DNA of 63,494 bases from Shewanella xiamenensis (GCF_014647135.1 NZ_BMOP01000022.1:1-63494), one strand, 5' to 3'. Shown: positions 1 through 8,985, numbered from the stretch's first letter. The notes: a model not told the origin generated them from the sequence alone. Made by a program: numbers and translations.

Positions 1-63
1 ATGCACGGCAATTTAAGCTGGATGGTAAACGGGAAAGGGCATATCCACGAGTCCTTAAAATGA
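1..63 (+). CDS. possible C-terminal tail of a gene running in from the left (partial)
   Basis: The first 63 bases are open in frame 1 and end in TGA, giving a 20-residue tail that finishes HIHESLK. It would converge on purD. The piece is too short to recognise a family, and its upstream part lies outside the window. It could equally be chance reading frame. Confidence 0.3.
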   Translation: MHGNLSWMVNGKGHIHESLK

Positions 64-95
64 GCAAAAACAAGTTTCCGGTTAGACCAAAGAAA

Positions 96-125
96 AATGC
101 CGTTCACTCTTAAGTGAACGGCATT
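96..125 (-). terminator. intrinsic terminator of purHD
   Basis: A 13-bp perfect stem (AATGCCGTTCACT with AGTGAACGGCATT) and a 4-nt loop lie just past the purD stop. Read on the minus strand, the stem runs straight into a T tract. It closes the purH-purD transcript. Confidence 0.85.
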
Positions 126-160
126 AGGCATTAGGCCGGTATTTTTAGTGGGATTAACCC

Positions 161-1459
161 TTAGCTCTGTTGTTCACGGGCAATGGCGCGATAGCCAATA
201 TCGGTACGGAAATACACATCATCCCAATGGATTTCATCAACCAATTGATAAGCGGCTTTTTGTGCTTCGGTCACTGTGTTTCCTAAGGCTGTGGCGCATA
301 ACACGCGGCCACCGTTGGTGACCACATGGCCGTCTTTCATCTCAGTACCCGCGTGGAAGACTTTGGCATCATGATTACCTAGGCTTAGGCCGTCAATCAC
401 ATCGCCTTTGCGGTAGTCATCAGGGTAACCGCCAGCGGCTAATACGACACCGACTGCGGCGCGCTCGTCGTACTCAGCGGTGACTTTATCTAGCTCGCCG
501 CGGGTTGCTGCTAAACAGAGTTCAACTAAGTCTGATTTTAAGCGCATCATAATAGGTTGGGTTTCTGGATCGCCAAAACGGCAGTTGTATTCCAGTACCT
601 TAGCGCTGCCGTCTGGTGCGATCATCAGACCCGCATACAGAAAGCCTGTGTAAACATTGCCTTCGGCCGCCATGCCATCCACCGTTGGGCGGATAACGTT
701 AGCGATTGTCCAATCGTGTACGCTTTGGGTGACCACAGGAGCAGGAGAGTAAGCACCCATTCCGCCAGTGTTTGGACCGTGGTCGGCGTTATCACGGGCT
801 TTATGGTCTTGGCTGGTCGCCATCGCGAGGATATTTTTACCATCGACCATAACGATAAAGCTGGCTTCTTCGCCTTTTAAGAATTCCTCGATCACCACGC
901 GAGAACCCGCATCGCCAAACTTATTGCCCGCAAGCATATCTTCGATGGCGGCATCCGCTTCGGCTTGGTCTTGGGCGATGATCACGCCTTTACCCGCCGC
1001 TAAACCGTCAGCTTTGATTACCACTGGGTAACCCGTCTTGCCTGTCAGTTCACGCACAAAGGTTTTAGCGTCTTGGATTTCGGTACAGTTTTTATAACCC
1101 GCGGTAGGGATATTATGGCGAGCTAAAAAGTCCTTAGTGAAGGCTTTAGAGCCTTCTAACTGTGCAGCCGCTTTGGTTGGGCCAAAAATGGGCAGACCCG
1201 CAGCGTTAAAGGCATCGACCACACCTAATACCAGCGGTGCTTCCGGGCCAACGATGGTGAGTTCGATCTGATTGGTTTTAGCAAAATCGAGCAGGGCAGG
1301 AATGTCAGTTGCACTGATATTTAAGTTTTCAAGCTTTGGCTCGAGAGCAGTGCCCGCGTTACCCGGTGCAACATAAACCAGTTCTACCTGAGGTGATTGT
1401 GCCGCTTTCCAAGCTAGGGCATGTTCGCGGCCACCGCCACCAATAACTAATACTTTCAT
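161..1459 (-). CDS. purD: phosphoribosylamine-glycine ligase (GAR synthetase)
   Basis: Cytosolic ATP-grasp enzyme that joins phosphoribosylamine and glycine with ATP, the second step of de novo purine synthesis. The 432-residue length is normal for the family. It starts MKVLVIGGGGREHALAWK, the typical N-terminal nucleotide-fold motif. The ATP-grasp core follows, with VVIKADGLAAGKG near residue 145, NTGGMGAYSP near 230, and the metal-site region YNCRFGDPETQ near 290. It lies 105 bp downstream of purH on the same strand, so the two form a purHD operon. An 11-bp hairpin sits between them and a strong terminator follows. Confidence 0.97.
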   Translation of the reverse strand: MKVLVIGGGGREHALAWKAAQSPQVELVYVAPGNAGTALEPKLENLNISATDIPALLDFAKTNQIELTIVGPEAPLVLGVVDAFNAAGLPIFGPTKAAAQLEGSKAFTKDFLARHNIPTAGYKNCTEIQDAKTFVRELTGKTGYPVVIKADGLAAGKGVIIAQDQAEADAAIEDMLAGNKFGDAGSRVVIEEFLKGEEASFIVMVDGKNILAMATSQDHKARDNADHGPNTGGMGAYSPAPVVTQSVHDWTIANVIRPTVDGMAAEGNVYTGFLYAGLMIAPDGSAKVLEYNCRFGDPETQPIMMRLKSDLVELCLAATRGELDKVTAEYDERAAVGVVLAAGGYPDDYRKGDVIDGLSLGNHDAKVFHAGTEMKDGHVVTNGGRVLCATALGNTVTEAQKAAYQLVDEIHWDDVYFRTDIGYRAIAREQQS

Positions 1460-1529
1460 GTTAAGTCATCCCTTTGAGTTTTAAATTCTGATGGTTAGAT
1501 TCTTAGCGCTACAGAGTGCGATAAACGAA

Positions 1530-1556
1530 ACAGCCAGCACTTGGCGTGCTGGCTGT
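1530..1556 (-). other. intercistronic hairpin between purH and purD
   Basis: An 11-bp perfect stem (ACAGCCAGCAC with GTGCTGGCTGT) with a 5-nt loop. On the minus strand it is followed by the short, interrupted T run TTTCGTTT. It may be a leaky terminator or an mRNA-stabilising processing structure that makes purD expression lower than purH. Confidence 0.6.
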
Positions 1557-1564
1557 AGGTGGCA

Positions 1565-3163
1565 TTAGTGACGGAAGTGGCGCATGCCCGTCATCACCAT
1601 GGCCATGCCGTGCTCGTCGGCCGCGGCGATGATTTCCGCATCGCGCATTGAACCACCTGGCTGGATGATGCAGCTGATGCCCGCCGCCGCTGCGGCATCG
1701 ATACCGTCGCGGAATGGGAAGAAGGCATCGGACGCCATCACAGAGTTCACCACTTCTAAGCCTTCATCGGCAGCCTTGATACCCGCAATCTTAGCGCTGT
1801 AGACGCGGCTCATTTGGCCTGCGCCGACACCAATTGTCATGCCGTCTTTGGCGTAAACAATCGCGTTAGATTTAACGAACTTAGCCACTTTCCAGCAGAA
1901 CATTAAGTCCTTCAGCTCGCTCTCGGTCGGTTGACGTTTAGTTACGACTTTAATGTCATCTAAGCCAACCATGCCTTGGTCGCGGTCTTGCACCAGCAGG
2001 CCACCGTTTACGCGCTTATAGTCTAAGGTCTTGGTCTTAGTATCCCATTGACCGCACTCTAACAGACGCACGTTGGTTTTCTTGGCCACTACATCGCGGG
2101 CACCTTGGCTCACGACTGGCGCAATAATCACTTCAACGAATTGACGCTCAACGATAGCGCTAGCGGTTGCTGCATCTAACTCGCCGTTGAAGGCGATAAT
2201 GCCGCCAAAGGCTGACGTTGGGTCAGTTTGGTAGGCGCGGTTATAGGCATCGAGCAAGTCTTTACCCAGTGCAACACCACATGGGTTAGCGTGTTTAACG
2301 ATAACGCAGGCGGGCTCGCTGAACTCTTTCACACACTCAAGGGCGGCATCGGTATCGGCGATGTTGTTGTAAGACAGTGCCTTACCTTGCAGTTGAACGG
2401 CAGTTGCGACTGAGGCTTCGTCGATCTTAGTGTCAACATAGAAGGCCGCAGTTTGGTGGCTGTTTTCACCGTAACGCAGATCTTGCTTCTTCACTAATTG
2501 AGTGTTGAAGGTGCGTGGGAACTTTGAGTCTTCGAAGCACTCATCAGTGCTATGCGCTGGAACCATAGTGCCGAAGTAATTGGCGATCATGCCATCGTAA
2601 CCCGCAGTGTGTTCGAAGGCGGCAATCGCTAAATCGAAACGGGTCGCGTGAGTCGTGCTGCCATTGTTGGCGGCCATTTCGGCTAATACGCGGTTATAGT
2701 CGGCCGCATTTACCACGATAGTCACGTCTTTATGGTTTTTCGCCGCAGCGCGCACCATAGTCGGGCCACCGATGTCGATGTTTTCAATCGCATCTTCTAA
2801 GGTGCAACCGGCTTTAGCAACGGTATCGGCAAAGGGGTAGAGGTTAACCGCAACCAGATCGATTGCATTGATATTGTTAGCAGCCATGACATTTTCATCA
2901 AGACCGCGACGCGCCAAAATGCCGCCATGCACTTTCGGGTGCAGGGTTTTAACGCGACCATCCATGATCTCAGGGTGTCCTGTATAGTCAGATACTTCGA
3001 TAACAGGCACGCCGTTATCCGCTAACAAGCGAGCGGTGCCGCCCGTTGACAGCAGTTCAACGCCTTGGGCGTGTAATGCTTTGGCGAATTCGAGAATTCC
3101 GGTTTTATCTGAAACGCTTAACAGCGCGCGACGAATGGGTCTGGCATTATTTGCAACAGTCAT
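1565..3163 (-). CDS. purH: bifunctional AICAR transformylase / IMP cyclohydrolase
   Basis: Catalyses the last two steps of IMP synthesis: formylation of AICAR by 10-formyl-THF, then ring closure. The 532-residue length is standard. The N-terminal cyclohydrolase (MGS-like) domain shows [15 protein letters not shown] and STGGTA near residues 17-43 and [15 protein letters not shown] near 70. The C-terminal transformylase domain contains the catalytic KHANPCG motif near residue 290 and ends with the [10 protein letters not shown] segment. It is the first gene of the purHD operon. Its upstream region holds a -10-like TAGAAT, a palindrome and a leader hairpin, annotated separately. Confidence 0.97.
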   Translation of the reverse strand: MTVANNARPIRRALLSVSDKTGILEFAKALHAQGVELLSTGGTARLLADNGVPVIEVSDYTGHPEIMDGRVKTLHPKVHGGILARRGLDENVMAANNINAIDLVAVNLYPFADTVAKAGCTLEDAIENIDIGGPTMVRAAAKNHKDVTIVVNAADYNRVLAEMAANNGSTTHATRFDLAIAAFEHTAGYDGMIANYFGTMVPAHSTDECFEDSKFPRTFNTQLVKKQDLRYGENSHQTAAFYVDTKIDEASVATAVQLQGKALSYNNIADTDAALECVKEFSEPACVIVKHANPCGVALGKDLLDAYNRAYQTDPTSAFGGIIAFNGELDAATASAIVERQFVEVIIAPVVSQGARDVVAKKTNVRLLECGQWDTKTKTLDYKRVNGGLLVQDRDQGMVGLDDIKVVTKRQPTESELKDLMFCWKVAKFVKSNAIVYAKDGMTIGVGAGQMSRVYSAKIAGIKAADEGLEVVNSVMASDAFFPFRDGIDAAAAAGISCIIQPGGSMRDAEIIAAADEHGMAMVMTGMRHFRH

Positions 3164-3204
3164 TTGGGTACAGGGTCCAGTTATTTTAGTTTCAAGGATC
3201 TTTC

Positions 3205-3316
3205 GGAAAACAGAACAACTTCAATCGGTTCTGCTTTCCAAAAGCCCCTTGGTCCTACTTATATTTTTTGTCCCAACGTCAGGCGCGCGTATTCTACCGT
3301 AAAACGGGATTTACGG
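3205..3316 (-). promoter_or_regulatory. purH upstream region: -10, interrupted palindrome and leader hairpin
   Basis: On the minus strand a TAGAAT -10-like hexamer occupies 3291-3296. Directly upstream (3297-3316) is an interrupted palindrome, arms CCGTAAA and TTTACGG with a 6-bp spacer. Downstream, in the presumed leader, 3205-3239 can fold into a hairpin (GGAAA and CAGAAC pairing with GTTCTG and TTTCC around one mismatch). No good -35 box was found. The palindrome resembles no exact PurR box I know, so it is only a candidate operator for purine control. Confidence 0.4.
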
Positions 3317-3401
3317 GTGTTTTTTCTGCGCGATTTCACAATATTGATATCAGAACAAAGTGGAATGATTTTGGGGTGAAGTGTAAATTTGAAAATAGCC
3401 C

Positions 3402-3433
3402 TTGACCTTGGAGTAGGCTCTAAGGTTTATACT
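3402..3433 (+). promoter_or_regulatory. ZntR-type MerR-family promoter/operator
   Basis: TTGACC (-35, 3402-3407) and TATACT (-10, 3428-3433) are separated by 20 bp, the over-long spacer typical of MerR-regulated promoters. A dyad fills the spacer (3405-3426), with arms ACCTTGGAG and CTCTAAGGT. It lies 65 bp upstream of zntR, so the regulator and the permease behind it are probably one metal-inducible, autoregulated transcript. Confidence 0.85.
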
Positions 3434-3498
3434 CGCTCCATCATATTGATTGTCAGTGTTGCTTGAGAAGATTCGAGTAAAACTGCAAAGGATTAACT

Positions 3499-3972
3499 AT
3501 GTACCGAATTGGTGAGTTAGCCGATTTATGCGAGGTGAAGGCCGATACCCTCAGATTCTATGAGAAACACGGTCTACTTTCGCCTTCGAGCCGAACCGAC
3601 TCTGGCTATCGGGTCTATACCGATGCCGACGCGGCTAGGCTGCGTTTTATTCTGCGGGCGAAGGCCGTGGGTTTTACCTTGAGTGAAATCAGTGAGCTGT
3701 TGTCTATCGATCTTGATAAATCCAATTGGGCCTGTGCCGATGTAAAGGGCATGGTGGACCTGAAGCTGGCGCAGGTACAGGCGAAGATTGCCGAGTTACT
3801 GCATTTTCAAACCAGTTTGCAGAGCTTGTCGGATGCCTGCTGCGGCGGGCCTCGTAGCGCCGAACATTGCTCGATTTTAGAGGCGTTAGAGTCGAGTACC
3901 GAACGAGTACGCGTTGAGCATGATCATGGTGCAGCCCACAGTGCTACAACCCCAGATAAGTCAGGGAATTAA
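3499..3972 (+). CDS. zntR: Zn(II)-responsive MerR-family regulator ZntR
   Basis: A 157-residue MerR-family activator that untwists an over-long promoter spacer when it binds metal. The N-terminal winged helix (YRIGELADLCEVKADTLRFYE, residues 2-22) is followed by a dimerisation helix and a metal loop. C79, C114, C115 and C124 match the positions of the E. coli ZntR zinc ligands. Position 119 is Arg rather than His, but a His lies at 123. The MerR dyad promoter lies directly upstream. The permease starts 2 bp after its stop, so both are co-transcribed. Zn, Cd or Pb are the likely inducers; which one cannot be told from sequence. Confidence 0.9.
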   Translation: MYRIGELADLCEVKADTLRFYEKHGLLSPSSRTDSGYRVYTDADAARLRFILRAKAVGFTLSEISELLSIDLDKSNWACADVKGMVDLKLAQVQAKIAELLHFQTSLQSLSDACCGGPRSAEHCSILEALESSTERVRVEHDHGAAHSATTPDKSGN

Positions 3973-3974
3973 TT

Positions 3975-5480
3975 ATGTTACTGAAGAATTTTATCGATCT
4001 GTTTTTAGATTCCGCCCCTTGGCTGCTGCTTGGCTTGATTCTGGCGGGTTTACTTAAAGTATTCGTGCCTATGGCCTGGATGCAAAAGCAGCTCGGCGGA
4101 CATGGCTTTAAAACTGTGGTCAAGGCAGCGTTATTGGGCGCGCCTTTACCTCTGTGTTCCTGCGGTGTGATCCCCGCTGCCGTGGGGCTGCGCCGCTCTG
4201 GGGCATCGAAAGCGGCAACCACCTCCTTTTTAGTCTCCACTCCTGAAACTGGGGTTGACTCAGTAACGGTTTCCTACGTGTTACTCGGCCCTTTTATGGC
4301 AATAGTGCGCCCAATTGCGGCGATCACCAGTGCCATTGTTGCGGGCTTACTGGTGGGACGTGATGATGACGATGGCAAGCCAGCGGCTAAGGCCGAGGCC
4401 CTGTCAGACACGGCTCAGTTAGACAAGACTCAGTCAGACAAGGCATTAGCTAGCGCTGCGCCTGTCGCTTCATGCTGCGCCTCAAAATCCCCGTCGCCAG
4501 AGACAGTGGTAAAAGCCGAAGCGGTAAAAAGCTGCTGCGCCTCGACTAAGGCGCCTGCAATTACGCCGGTCAAATCTTCCTGTTGCGGCAGTGATAACGC
4601 GAAAGCGCCATCAACCGAACCGAAAATCAAAATGACACCTATGGCTAAGCCTAGTCTAATGGCGACTGGCGGCCCAAGCATAGGGGCTGTAGGTATGGTT
4701 AATGCGGCTAAAGTCAGTGCGGTCAAGGTTGAAAATGCTGGTTCATGCTGTGGTACTCAAACTGCCGCGCCTGAAAAAATAGTCGTAGTCAAGAAGGGCG
4801 CTTGTTGTGGTAGCTCAAGCGCGAAAACGGCTGAGAGCCATCAAGCCGAAGGCGAGAGCTGCTGTGCGTCGACTCAGGATATGGCGACTGAGTTGAAGTC
4901 TGAATCTGTGATTGCACGTATTGGTATTGGGCTTAAATATGCGGCGACGGATCTTGTGCGTGATACGACCCTCTGGCTGCTGGTGGGTTTATTCTTCGCA
5001 GCATTAGTACAAACCTATGTTCCTGCTGACTTTTTAGCTAAATGGGGCGATGGGTTGCTGGCCATGCTGGTGATGGTACTAGTGTCTGTACCTATGTATA
5101 TCTGCGCAACGGCTTCGACACCGATTGCTGCGGGCTTGTTACTCGCTGGCGTGTCCCCCGGCGCCGTGCTGGTGTTTATGATGGCAGGTCCTGCAACCAA
5201 TATCGCTACTTTAGGTGTAGTGACTAAGGAGCTGGGTAAGCGTGCGCTCTATGGCTATCTTGGCGGTGTGTTAGGTGTTGCCTTAATAGCTGGTGCCTTA
5301 GTGAACTATCTAGTGGCGAACTTTGGCTTTGAGGTAATGCCACAGATTGGTCATGAACACCAAATGCTACCAAGTTGGTTAGTGGCCACCTCGGGCATAG
5401 TACTGGCGTTGTTGATGGCGAAAGTGGTGTTTGAGAAGATCCCAAGAAGCTGGTTACGCCGCAGCGATTGCTGTTCATAG
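3975..5480 (+). CDS. metal/metalloid permease with Cys-Cys-rich central linker (ArsP_1/DUF318 family)
   Basis: A 501-residue inner-membrane permease of the PF03773 type, probably exporting a soft metal or metalloid. The first membrane half (residues 1-128) contains the family PLCSCGVIPAA motif with C61 and C63. The second half (about 320-485) contains YICATASTPIAAG with C377 and MAGPATNIAT. Between them is a low-complexity Ala/Lys/Ser-rich linker (about 130-310) with six CC pairs at 167, 187, 203, 258, 277 and 296. Another CC ends the protein (499-500). The linker is unusual and looks like a metal-binding tether. The gene is in an operon with zntR under a metal-inducible promoter, which supports metal efflux, and it is closed by a strong terminator. 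Confidence 0.85.
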   Translation: MLLKNFIDLFLDSAPWLLLGLILAGLLKVFVPMAWMQKQLGGHGFKTVVKAALLGAPLPLCSCGVIPAAVGLRRSGASKAATTSFLVSTPETGVDSVTVSYVLLGPFMAIVRPIAAITSAIVAGLLVGRDDDDGKPAAKAEALSDTAQLDKTQSDKALASAAPVASCCASKSPSPETVVKAEAVKSCCASTKAPAITPVKSSCCGSDNAKAPSTEPKIKMTPMAKPSLMATGGPSIGAVGMVNAAKVSAVKVENAGSCCGTQTAAPEKIVVVKKGACCGSSSAKTAESHQAEGESCCASTQDMATELKSESVIARIGIGLKYAATDLVRDTTLWLLVGLFFAALVQTYVPADFLAKWGDGLLAMLVMVLVSVPMYICATASTPIAAGLLLAGVSPGAVLVFMMAGPATNIATLGVVTKELGKRALYGYLGGVLGVALIAGALVNYLVANFGFEVMPQIGHEHQMLPSWLVATSGIVLALLMAKVVFEKIPRSWLRRSDCCS

Positions 5481-5494
5481 CGCTAACGCTAAAT

Positions 5495-5524
5495 AAAAAT
5501 CCCCAGCAATGACTGGGGATTTTT
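5495..5524 (+). terminator. intrinsic terminator of the zntR-permease operon
   Basis: A 12-bp perfect stem (AAAAATCCCCAG with CTGGGGATTTTT) with a 6-nt loop and T run, 14 bp after the permease stop. Its A and T flanks could also stop transcripts coming from the opposite strand. Confidence 0.85.
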
Positions 5525-5586
5525 ATGGTAAAGCCTAATGCGTATCGCTAGTGGCAAATAGCTTACTTGCGATGCTTAGTCGTTTG

Positions 5587-6474
5587 TTAGTTCGACTTCT
5601 TAGCATCGATAAAGGGCAGAGTGCCCGTTGGTAAGACTGTGGTTGGTAGTTTTCCATCCCATTTCTCGGCCTTGGTCAGTTCGACAAGGTTTTGATTTTG
5701 TGCCAGTGCCTCGGCGCGGCTCTTAATCGCAGAGGCTTCTGCATCCCCTTTAATCCTAATACTTTCGGCCTCAGCCTTCGCGCGGGCGAGTTGTGAGTCT
5801 GCTTCCGCTTGCGCTTGGGTCACGGCGATTTGGGCGCTGACTCTTTCTTTCTCTAAGTTTTGCAGTTGGGTTTGCACTTCAACCTCTGCGCGCATTCTGT
5901 CTTCAACAGATTTCTCATAAGCGTTGGAGAAATCGATATTTTCAATCTGTACCGAGGTGATCTCGATTGGCCCTTTCACCGATTGGGTGATGGCATTGGT
6001 CACATCGATACCAAATTTGATCCGCTCCTGTACCACTGAAATTGCAGTGTATTTACCAAAAATGTTTTCAACTTGCGTTGGCACTTGGCGGTCGAGTAAG
6101 CGCGCCACCATGGCATCGATACTTTTGAAGTTGGCATAGACTTCTTCGACCCGATCCGGCGGGACACTAAAGGTGACTGAAGCGTTAAGTGTCGCGGGTT
6201 GTTGGTCACGGCTATAGGCTTGTAGTGAACTGTAGCTAGTCGTGTGGGTTTGGGTTGAGATTTTTACTACGGTGTCAAACATGGGCAGTTTAAACCCAAG
6301 TCCCGGCTCTGCTGTACCAATGATCTTACCGTTACGTAGAATCACCCCGCGTTCACCTTGGTCAACCGTGTACCAACTGCCAAAGAGTGAGATAAATAGG
6401 ATGAGTAAAATCACTAAAGGAATGATTTTAGATAGGCCAAAGGAACTTGGCAGGTTGAGTTCATTTTTTATCAT
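5587..6474 (-). CDS. prohibitin-like SPFH/band-7 membrane protein
   Basis: A 295-residue protein with one N-terminal membrane segment (IIPLVILLILFISLFGSWY, about residues 17-35). A band-7/SPFH domain follows (GERGVILRNGKIIGTAEPGL onward), then a long Ala/Glu/Gln-rich coiled coil (about 190-260). It has the prohibitin (PHB) architecture: a scaffold that forms large rings in the membrane and modulates proteases or lipid domains. It resembles HflC and HflK but stands alone with no partner gene, so the hfl symbol is not used. It appears monocistronic. Confidence 0.85.
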   Translation of the reverse strand: MIKNELNLPSSFGLSKIIPLVILLILFISLFGSWYTVDQGERGVILRNGKIIGTAEPGLGFKLPMFDTVVKISTQTHTTSYSSLQAYSRDQQPATLNASVTFSVPPDRVEEVYANFKSIDAMVARLLDRQVPTQVENIFGKYTAISVVQERIKFGIDVTNAITQSVKGPIEITSVQIENIDFSNAYEKSVEDRMRAEVEVQTQLQNLEKERVSAQIAVTQAQAEADSQLARAKAEAESIRIKGDAEASAIKSRAEALAQNQNLVELTKAEKWDGKLPTTVLPTGTLPFIDAKKSN

Positions 6475-6665
6475 TTAGCTTCCTTTGCTAGGGTCGTCGA
6501 GATGGGGTTGGAGTGAGCGCGGATCGTGTTGATGACTATTTATATCGAGACGAAACGGTTGCTGCAAAATGTATCTTAATGGTTAACGGCTGGCAACAAT
6601 CGGGTATCTAGCTTATCAATATGTGACAGTAATATCACAACTCATCCTTACACTGTAAATCTTAT

Positions 6666-6680
6666 TGCGAATTATTCTCA
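6666..6680. promoter_or_regulatory. Fur box upstream of the iron operon
   Basis: TGCGAATTATTCTCA is a 7-1-7 inverted repeat (on the minus strand TGAGAAT-A-ATTCGCA, one arm mismatch) matching the Fur core. It lies about 107 bp upstream of the DUF3325 gene, in an otherwise featureless 310-bp gap (6475-6787). The membrane genes that follow are a known siderophore-iron set, which makes iron repression plausible. Confidence 0.6.
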
Positions 6681-6787
6681 CCATGGCTAGAGTCCTGAGA
6701 TTCAAATTCTTCCATTGCTTTCATGCGTTTATCTTTTTATAGGATATACACCGAGCATAGGCAAATGGACTCGAATGCTAACGCTTT

Positions 6788-7063
6788 GTGGTGAGAGGAA
6801 AACATCCCGTGTTGCAACTTATATCTGTGTTAGCGACGCTGTTGGCCTGCTTGTTATTTTATGTGACGAATAAGCAGCAAAAACTATTTGCAAGCTCCCT
6901 TCCTAAGCGGCCTTGGCGGTTACTCGCCTATGCTTTTGCCTTTGCCAGTTTACTCGGTTGGCTCAGTCTCTTTACCCTTAGCGCCGCGATTTTTATTTGG
7001 TTAGCCCTGTTGATGTTATTGACGGGGTTAGTGCCTTTTGTCTCACTTTTGGGGCGGAAATAA
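6788..7063 (+). CDS. DUF3325-like small membrane protein (iron-uptake operon)
   Basis: A 91-residue protein with three probable membrane segments (about residues 8-24, 42-62, 65-86). Length, charge pattern and position fit DUF3325, a family found beside PepSY-type ferric-siderophore reductases. Its molecular role is unknown. The GTG at 6788 has no clear ribosome site and a later start is possible. It is the first gene of a three-gene operon behind a Fur box; the next gene starts 3 bp after its stop. Confidence 0.65.
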   Translation: MVRGKHPVLQLISVLATLLACLLFYVTNKQQKLFASSLPKRPWRLLAYAFAFASLLGWLSLFTLSAAIFIWLALLMLLTGLVPFVSLLGRK

Positions 7064-7066
7064 CTC

Positions 7067-7357
7067 ATGGCACGTTTAGCTGAACAGGACAAATTACAGC
7101 CTGATTGGTGGACTAAATCACTGGCGGGATTGATTTTAGGATTTACCTTAGCGCTTGGATTGGTGGGGTTATTTGCCTGGTTTGGCCCAGGCGGTATCGA
7201 TGCCGATACTAAAGTGCAGTTCAACATGTGGCTGATAACGCCTATCTGGTTATTGATCTTAAGTTTTAGCTTTATGTTTAAAACCGGACTCAGGGCAATT
7301 GGCTACTTGAGCCTATTTAACATTTTGACTTATATAGTGTTATATACCTTTAGGTGA
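7067..7357 (+). CDS. DUF3649-like small membrane protein (iron-uptake operon)
   Basis: A 96-residue protein with a hydrophilic start (DKLQPDWWTKS) and three membrane segments. The W..KSLAGLILGF start and the MFKTG..AIGYL end resemble DUF3649 'iron uptake' proteins. It sits between the DUF3325-like and PepSY genes, with its stop a few bases before the PepSY start, so translation is probably coupled. The function is unproven; association with siderophore-iron release at the inner membrane is inferred from the neighbours. Confidence 0.65.
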   Translation: MARLAEQDKLQPDWWTKSLAGLILGFTLALGLVGLFAWFGPGGIDADTKVQFNMWLITPIWLLILSFSFMFKTGLRAIGYLSLFNILTYIVLYTFR

Positions 7358-7362
7358 CAAGG

Positions 7363-8982
7363 ATGAAAGTTCGCAGTGATGTGTTACGGGTGTATCAGTC
7401 TATCCATATTTGGACTGGTATCATCGCCGGAATCGTATTGTTTATCGGCTTTTATGCTGGTTCGCTCACCATGTTTAAGGGGGCGATTGACGCTTGGTCA
7501 ATGCCGCCAGCCCTAACTTTGCCTCAAGTGCCCGCTGACAAACTGGATGATTTAGTTGCGCAAGTGTTAGCGCAGGATGATAAGGCCAAAACCGGTTTTA
7601 GTTTGCACTTAAATGATGAACATCAATCGCCGATGACCTGGTATCAGCAGGGCTCTGAGCGTGAACTCAGCATGAGTAATCAGCTTTGGCATGCCAGTCT
7701 TGACGAAAATGGGCAGCTACTGACACAGTTAAGTACGCCCAGTGAGTTGGCTGAGCTGATTGACCAATTACATCGCACCGCAGGGATTGCCGGCGAAGTC
7801 GGTCACGATCAAGCGGGCGTCTATGTGCTCGGCGTCGCCGCCTTCTTATACTTCTTGGCGCTGGTTTCTGGGGTGATTTTTTTACTGCCCACCTTAACCA
7901 AAAGCTTTTTCGCCCTGCGTAAAGATAAAGGTGAGAGTCGTTTCTGGCTTGATGCCCATAATTTAGTCGGTATTACCAGTCTGCCATTTCATTTAGTGAT
8001 TAGCCTTACCGTGATTGTGTTTGCCTTCCATGATCAGCTTTACGATGGGCTTAAGCAGGTGGTTTATGGCGAAAAACCGCTCTTTGTCCAGCCCGCGCCT
8101 GACAGAACGCCCTATACACTTGCCGATTTGCCAAAGGTCACCACTGTGTTAGCCAAGGTGCAGCAAATCGCCCCCGATTATCAAGTGAATGAAATGACCT
8201 TTATGAACTTGGATAATCCCCGTGCGACCTTGCGCTTGGGGTTATATAACCCCAATGGTTTTATGCGTGGGCCTGTCACTGATTATTTATATCTGCATCC
8301 CTATAGCCTCAAGGTATCCAATAGCACGATTGACCAAAGTGATAAGGGGATTTGGGCCAGAACCGTTGCGGTATTCTTTGGATTACACTTTGGCAGTTAT
8401 GGGGGCGATCTCGGGCGCTGGGTGTATTTCTTCTTAGGTTTGAGCGGCGCTTTTTTATTTTACAGTGGCAACTTGCTGTGGCTGGAAAAACGCCGTAAAA
8501 AGCAGGCCAGTGAACAAACCCGTGCTTGTCGTTTAATGGCCAGTGCCACAGTGGGGATTTGCTTAGGCTCAGTTGCCGCCTTAACGATAAGTATGTTGCT
8601 GGGTAAATGGTTTTACGCGCATGTGAGCAATATTAACCACGTCTATTTGTGGCTGTATTATCTGGTGTTTGGATTGCTGGTGGCTTACGCCTTTTGGCGT
8701 GGTGCAGCCAAGGCGGCGCTACTGATTTTGCCTTTGTGCGGCTTGGCTACATTGGCGATGCCAATCACGTCTCTAGTTGCGGTATTCGCGCCAAGTTTAG
8801 GTTTATGGGCGCCTTATTCTGCGGCAACGTTAGGCGTCGATCTGGTGGCGTTAGCCTTTAGTGGAGTGTTCTTTTATGGTTATAAGCTGACTCGCTATCG
8901 GGTGCTTAATGGGCCGCAGGACAGTATCTGGGCCATTCCCGCTACAGTGCCCGTGGCAGAATTAACCCAGCAAACATCGTAA
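7363..8982 (+). CDS. PepSY-associated TM protein, putative ferric-siderophore reductase
   Basis: A 539-residue inner-membrane protein of the PepSY_TM family. Near the N-terminus is RVYQSIHIWTGIIAGIVLFIGFY. A periplasmic PepSY part and conserved His-bearing membrane helices follow (HRTAGIAGEVGHDQAGVYV, LDAHNLVGITSLPFHLVI, FGLHFGSYGG), consistent with haem-linked electron transfer. Members of this family (FoxB/PiuB type) reduce ferric siderophores. The ATG at 7363 is chosen because AGGTGA lies 5 bp upstream; a GTG 9 bp earlier is less likely. It is the last gene of the Fur-box operon and is followed by a strong hairpin. Confidence 0.8.
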   Translation: MKVRSDVLRVYQSIHIWTGIIAGIVLFIGFYAGSLTMFKGAIDAWSMPPALTLPQVPADKLDDLVAQVLAQDDKAKTGFSLHLNDEHQSPMTWYQQGSERELSMSNQLWHASLDENGQLLTQLSTPSELAELIDQLHRTAGIAGEVGHDQAGVYVLGVAAFLYFLALVSGVIFLLPTLTKSFFALRKDKGESRFWLDAHNLVGITSLPFHLVISLTVIVFAFHDQLYDGLKQVVYGEKPLFVQPAPDRTPYTLADLPKVTTVLAKVQQIAPDYQVNEMTFMNLDNPRATLRLGLYNPNGFMRGPVTDYLYLHPYSLKVSNSTIDQSDKGIWARTVAVFFGLHFGSYGGDLGRWVYFFLGLSGAFLFYSGNLLWLEKRRKKQASEQTRACRLMASATVGICLGSVAALTISMLLGKWFYAHVSNINHVYLWLYYLVFGLLVAYAFWRGAAKAALLILPLCGLATLAMPITSLVAVFAPSLGLWAPYSAATLGVDLVALAFSGVFFYGYKLTRYRVLNGPQDSIWAIPATVPVAELTQQTS

Positions 8983-8985
8983 TAG

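Noticed and set aside
5587..6474. naming the SPFH gene hflC
   Set aside because: No hflK partner is adjacent and the architecture fits stand-alone prohibitin homologues equally well.
6630..6649. TGTGA...TCACA palindrome as a CRP site
   Set aside because: The two half-sites are 8 bp apart instead of 6, so CRP would not fit.
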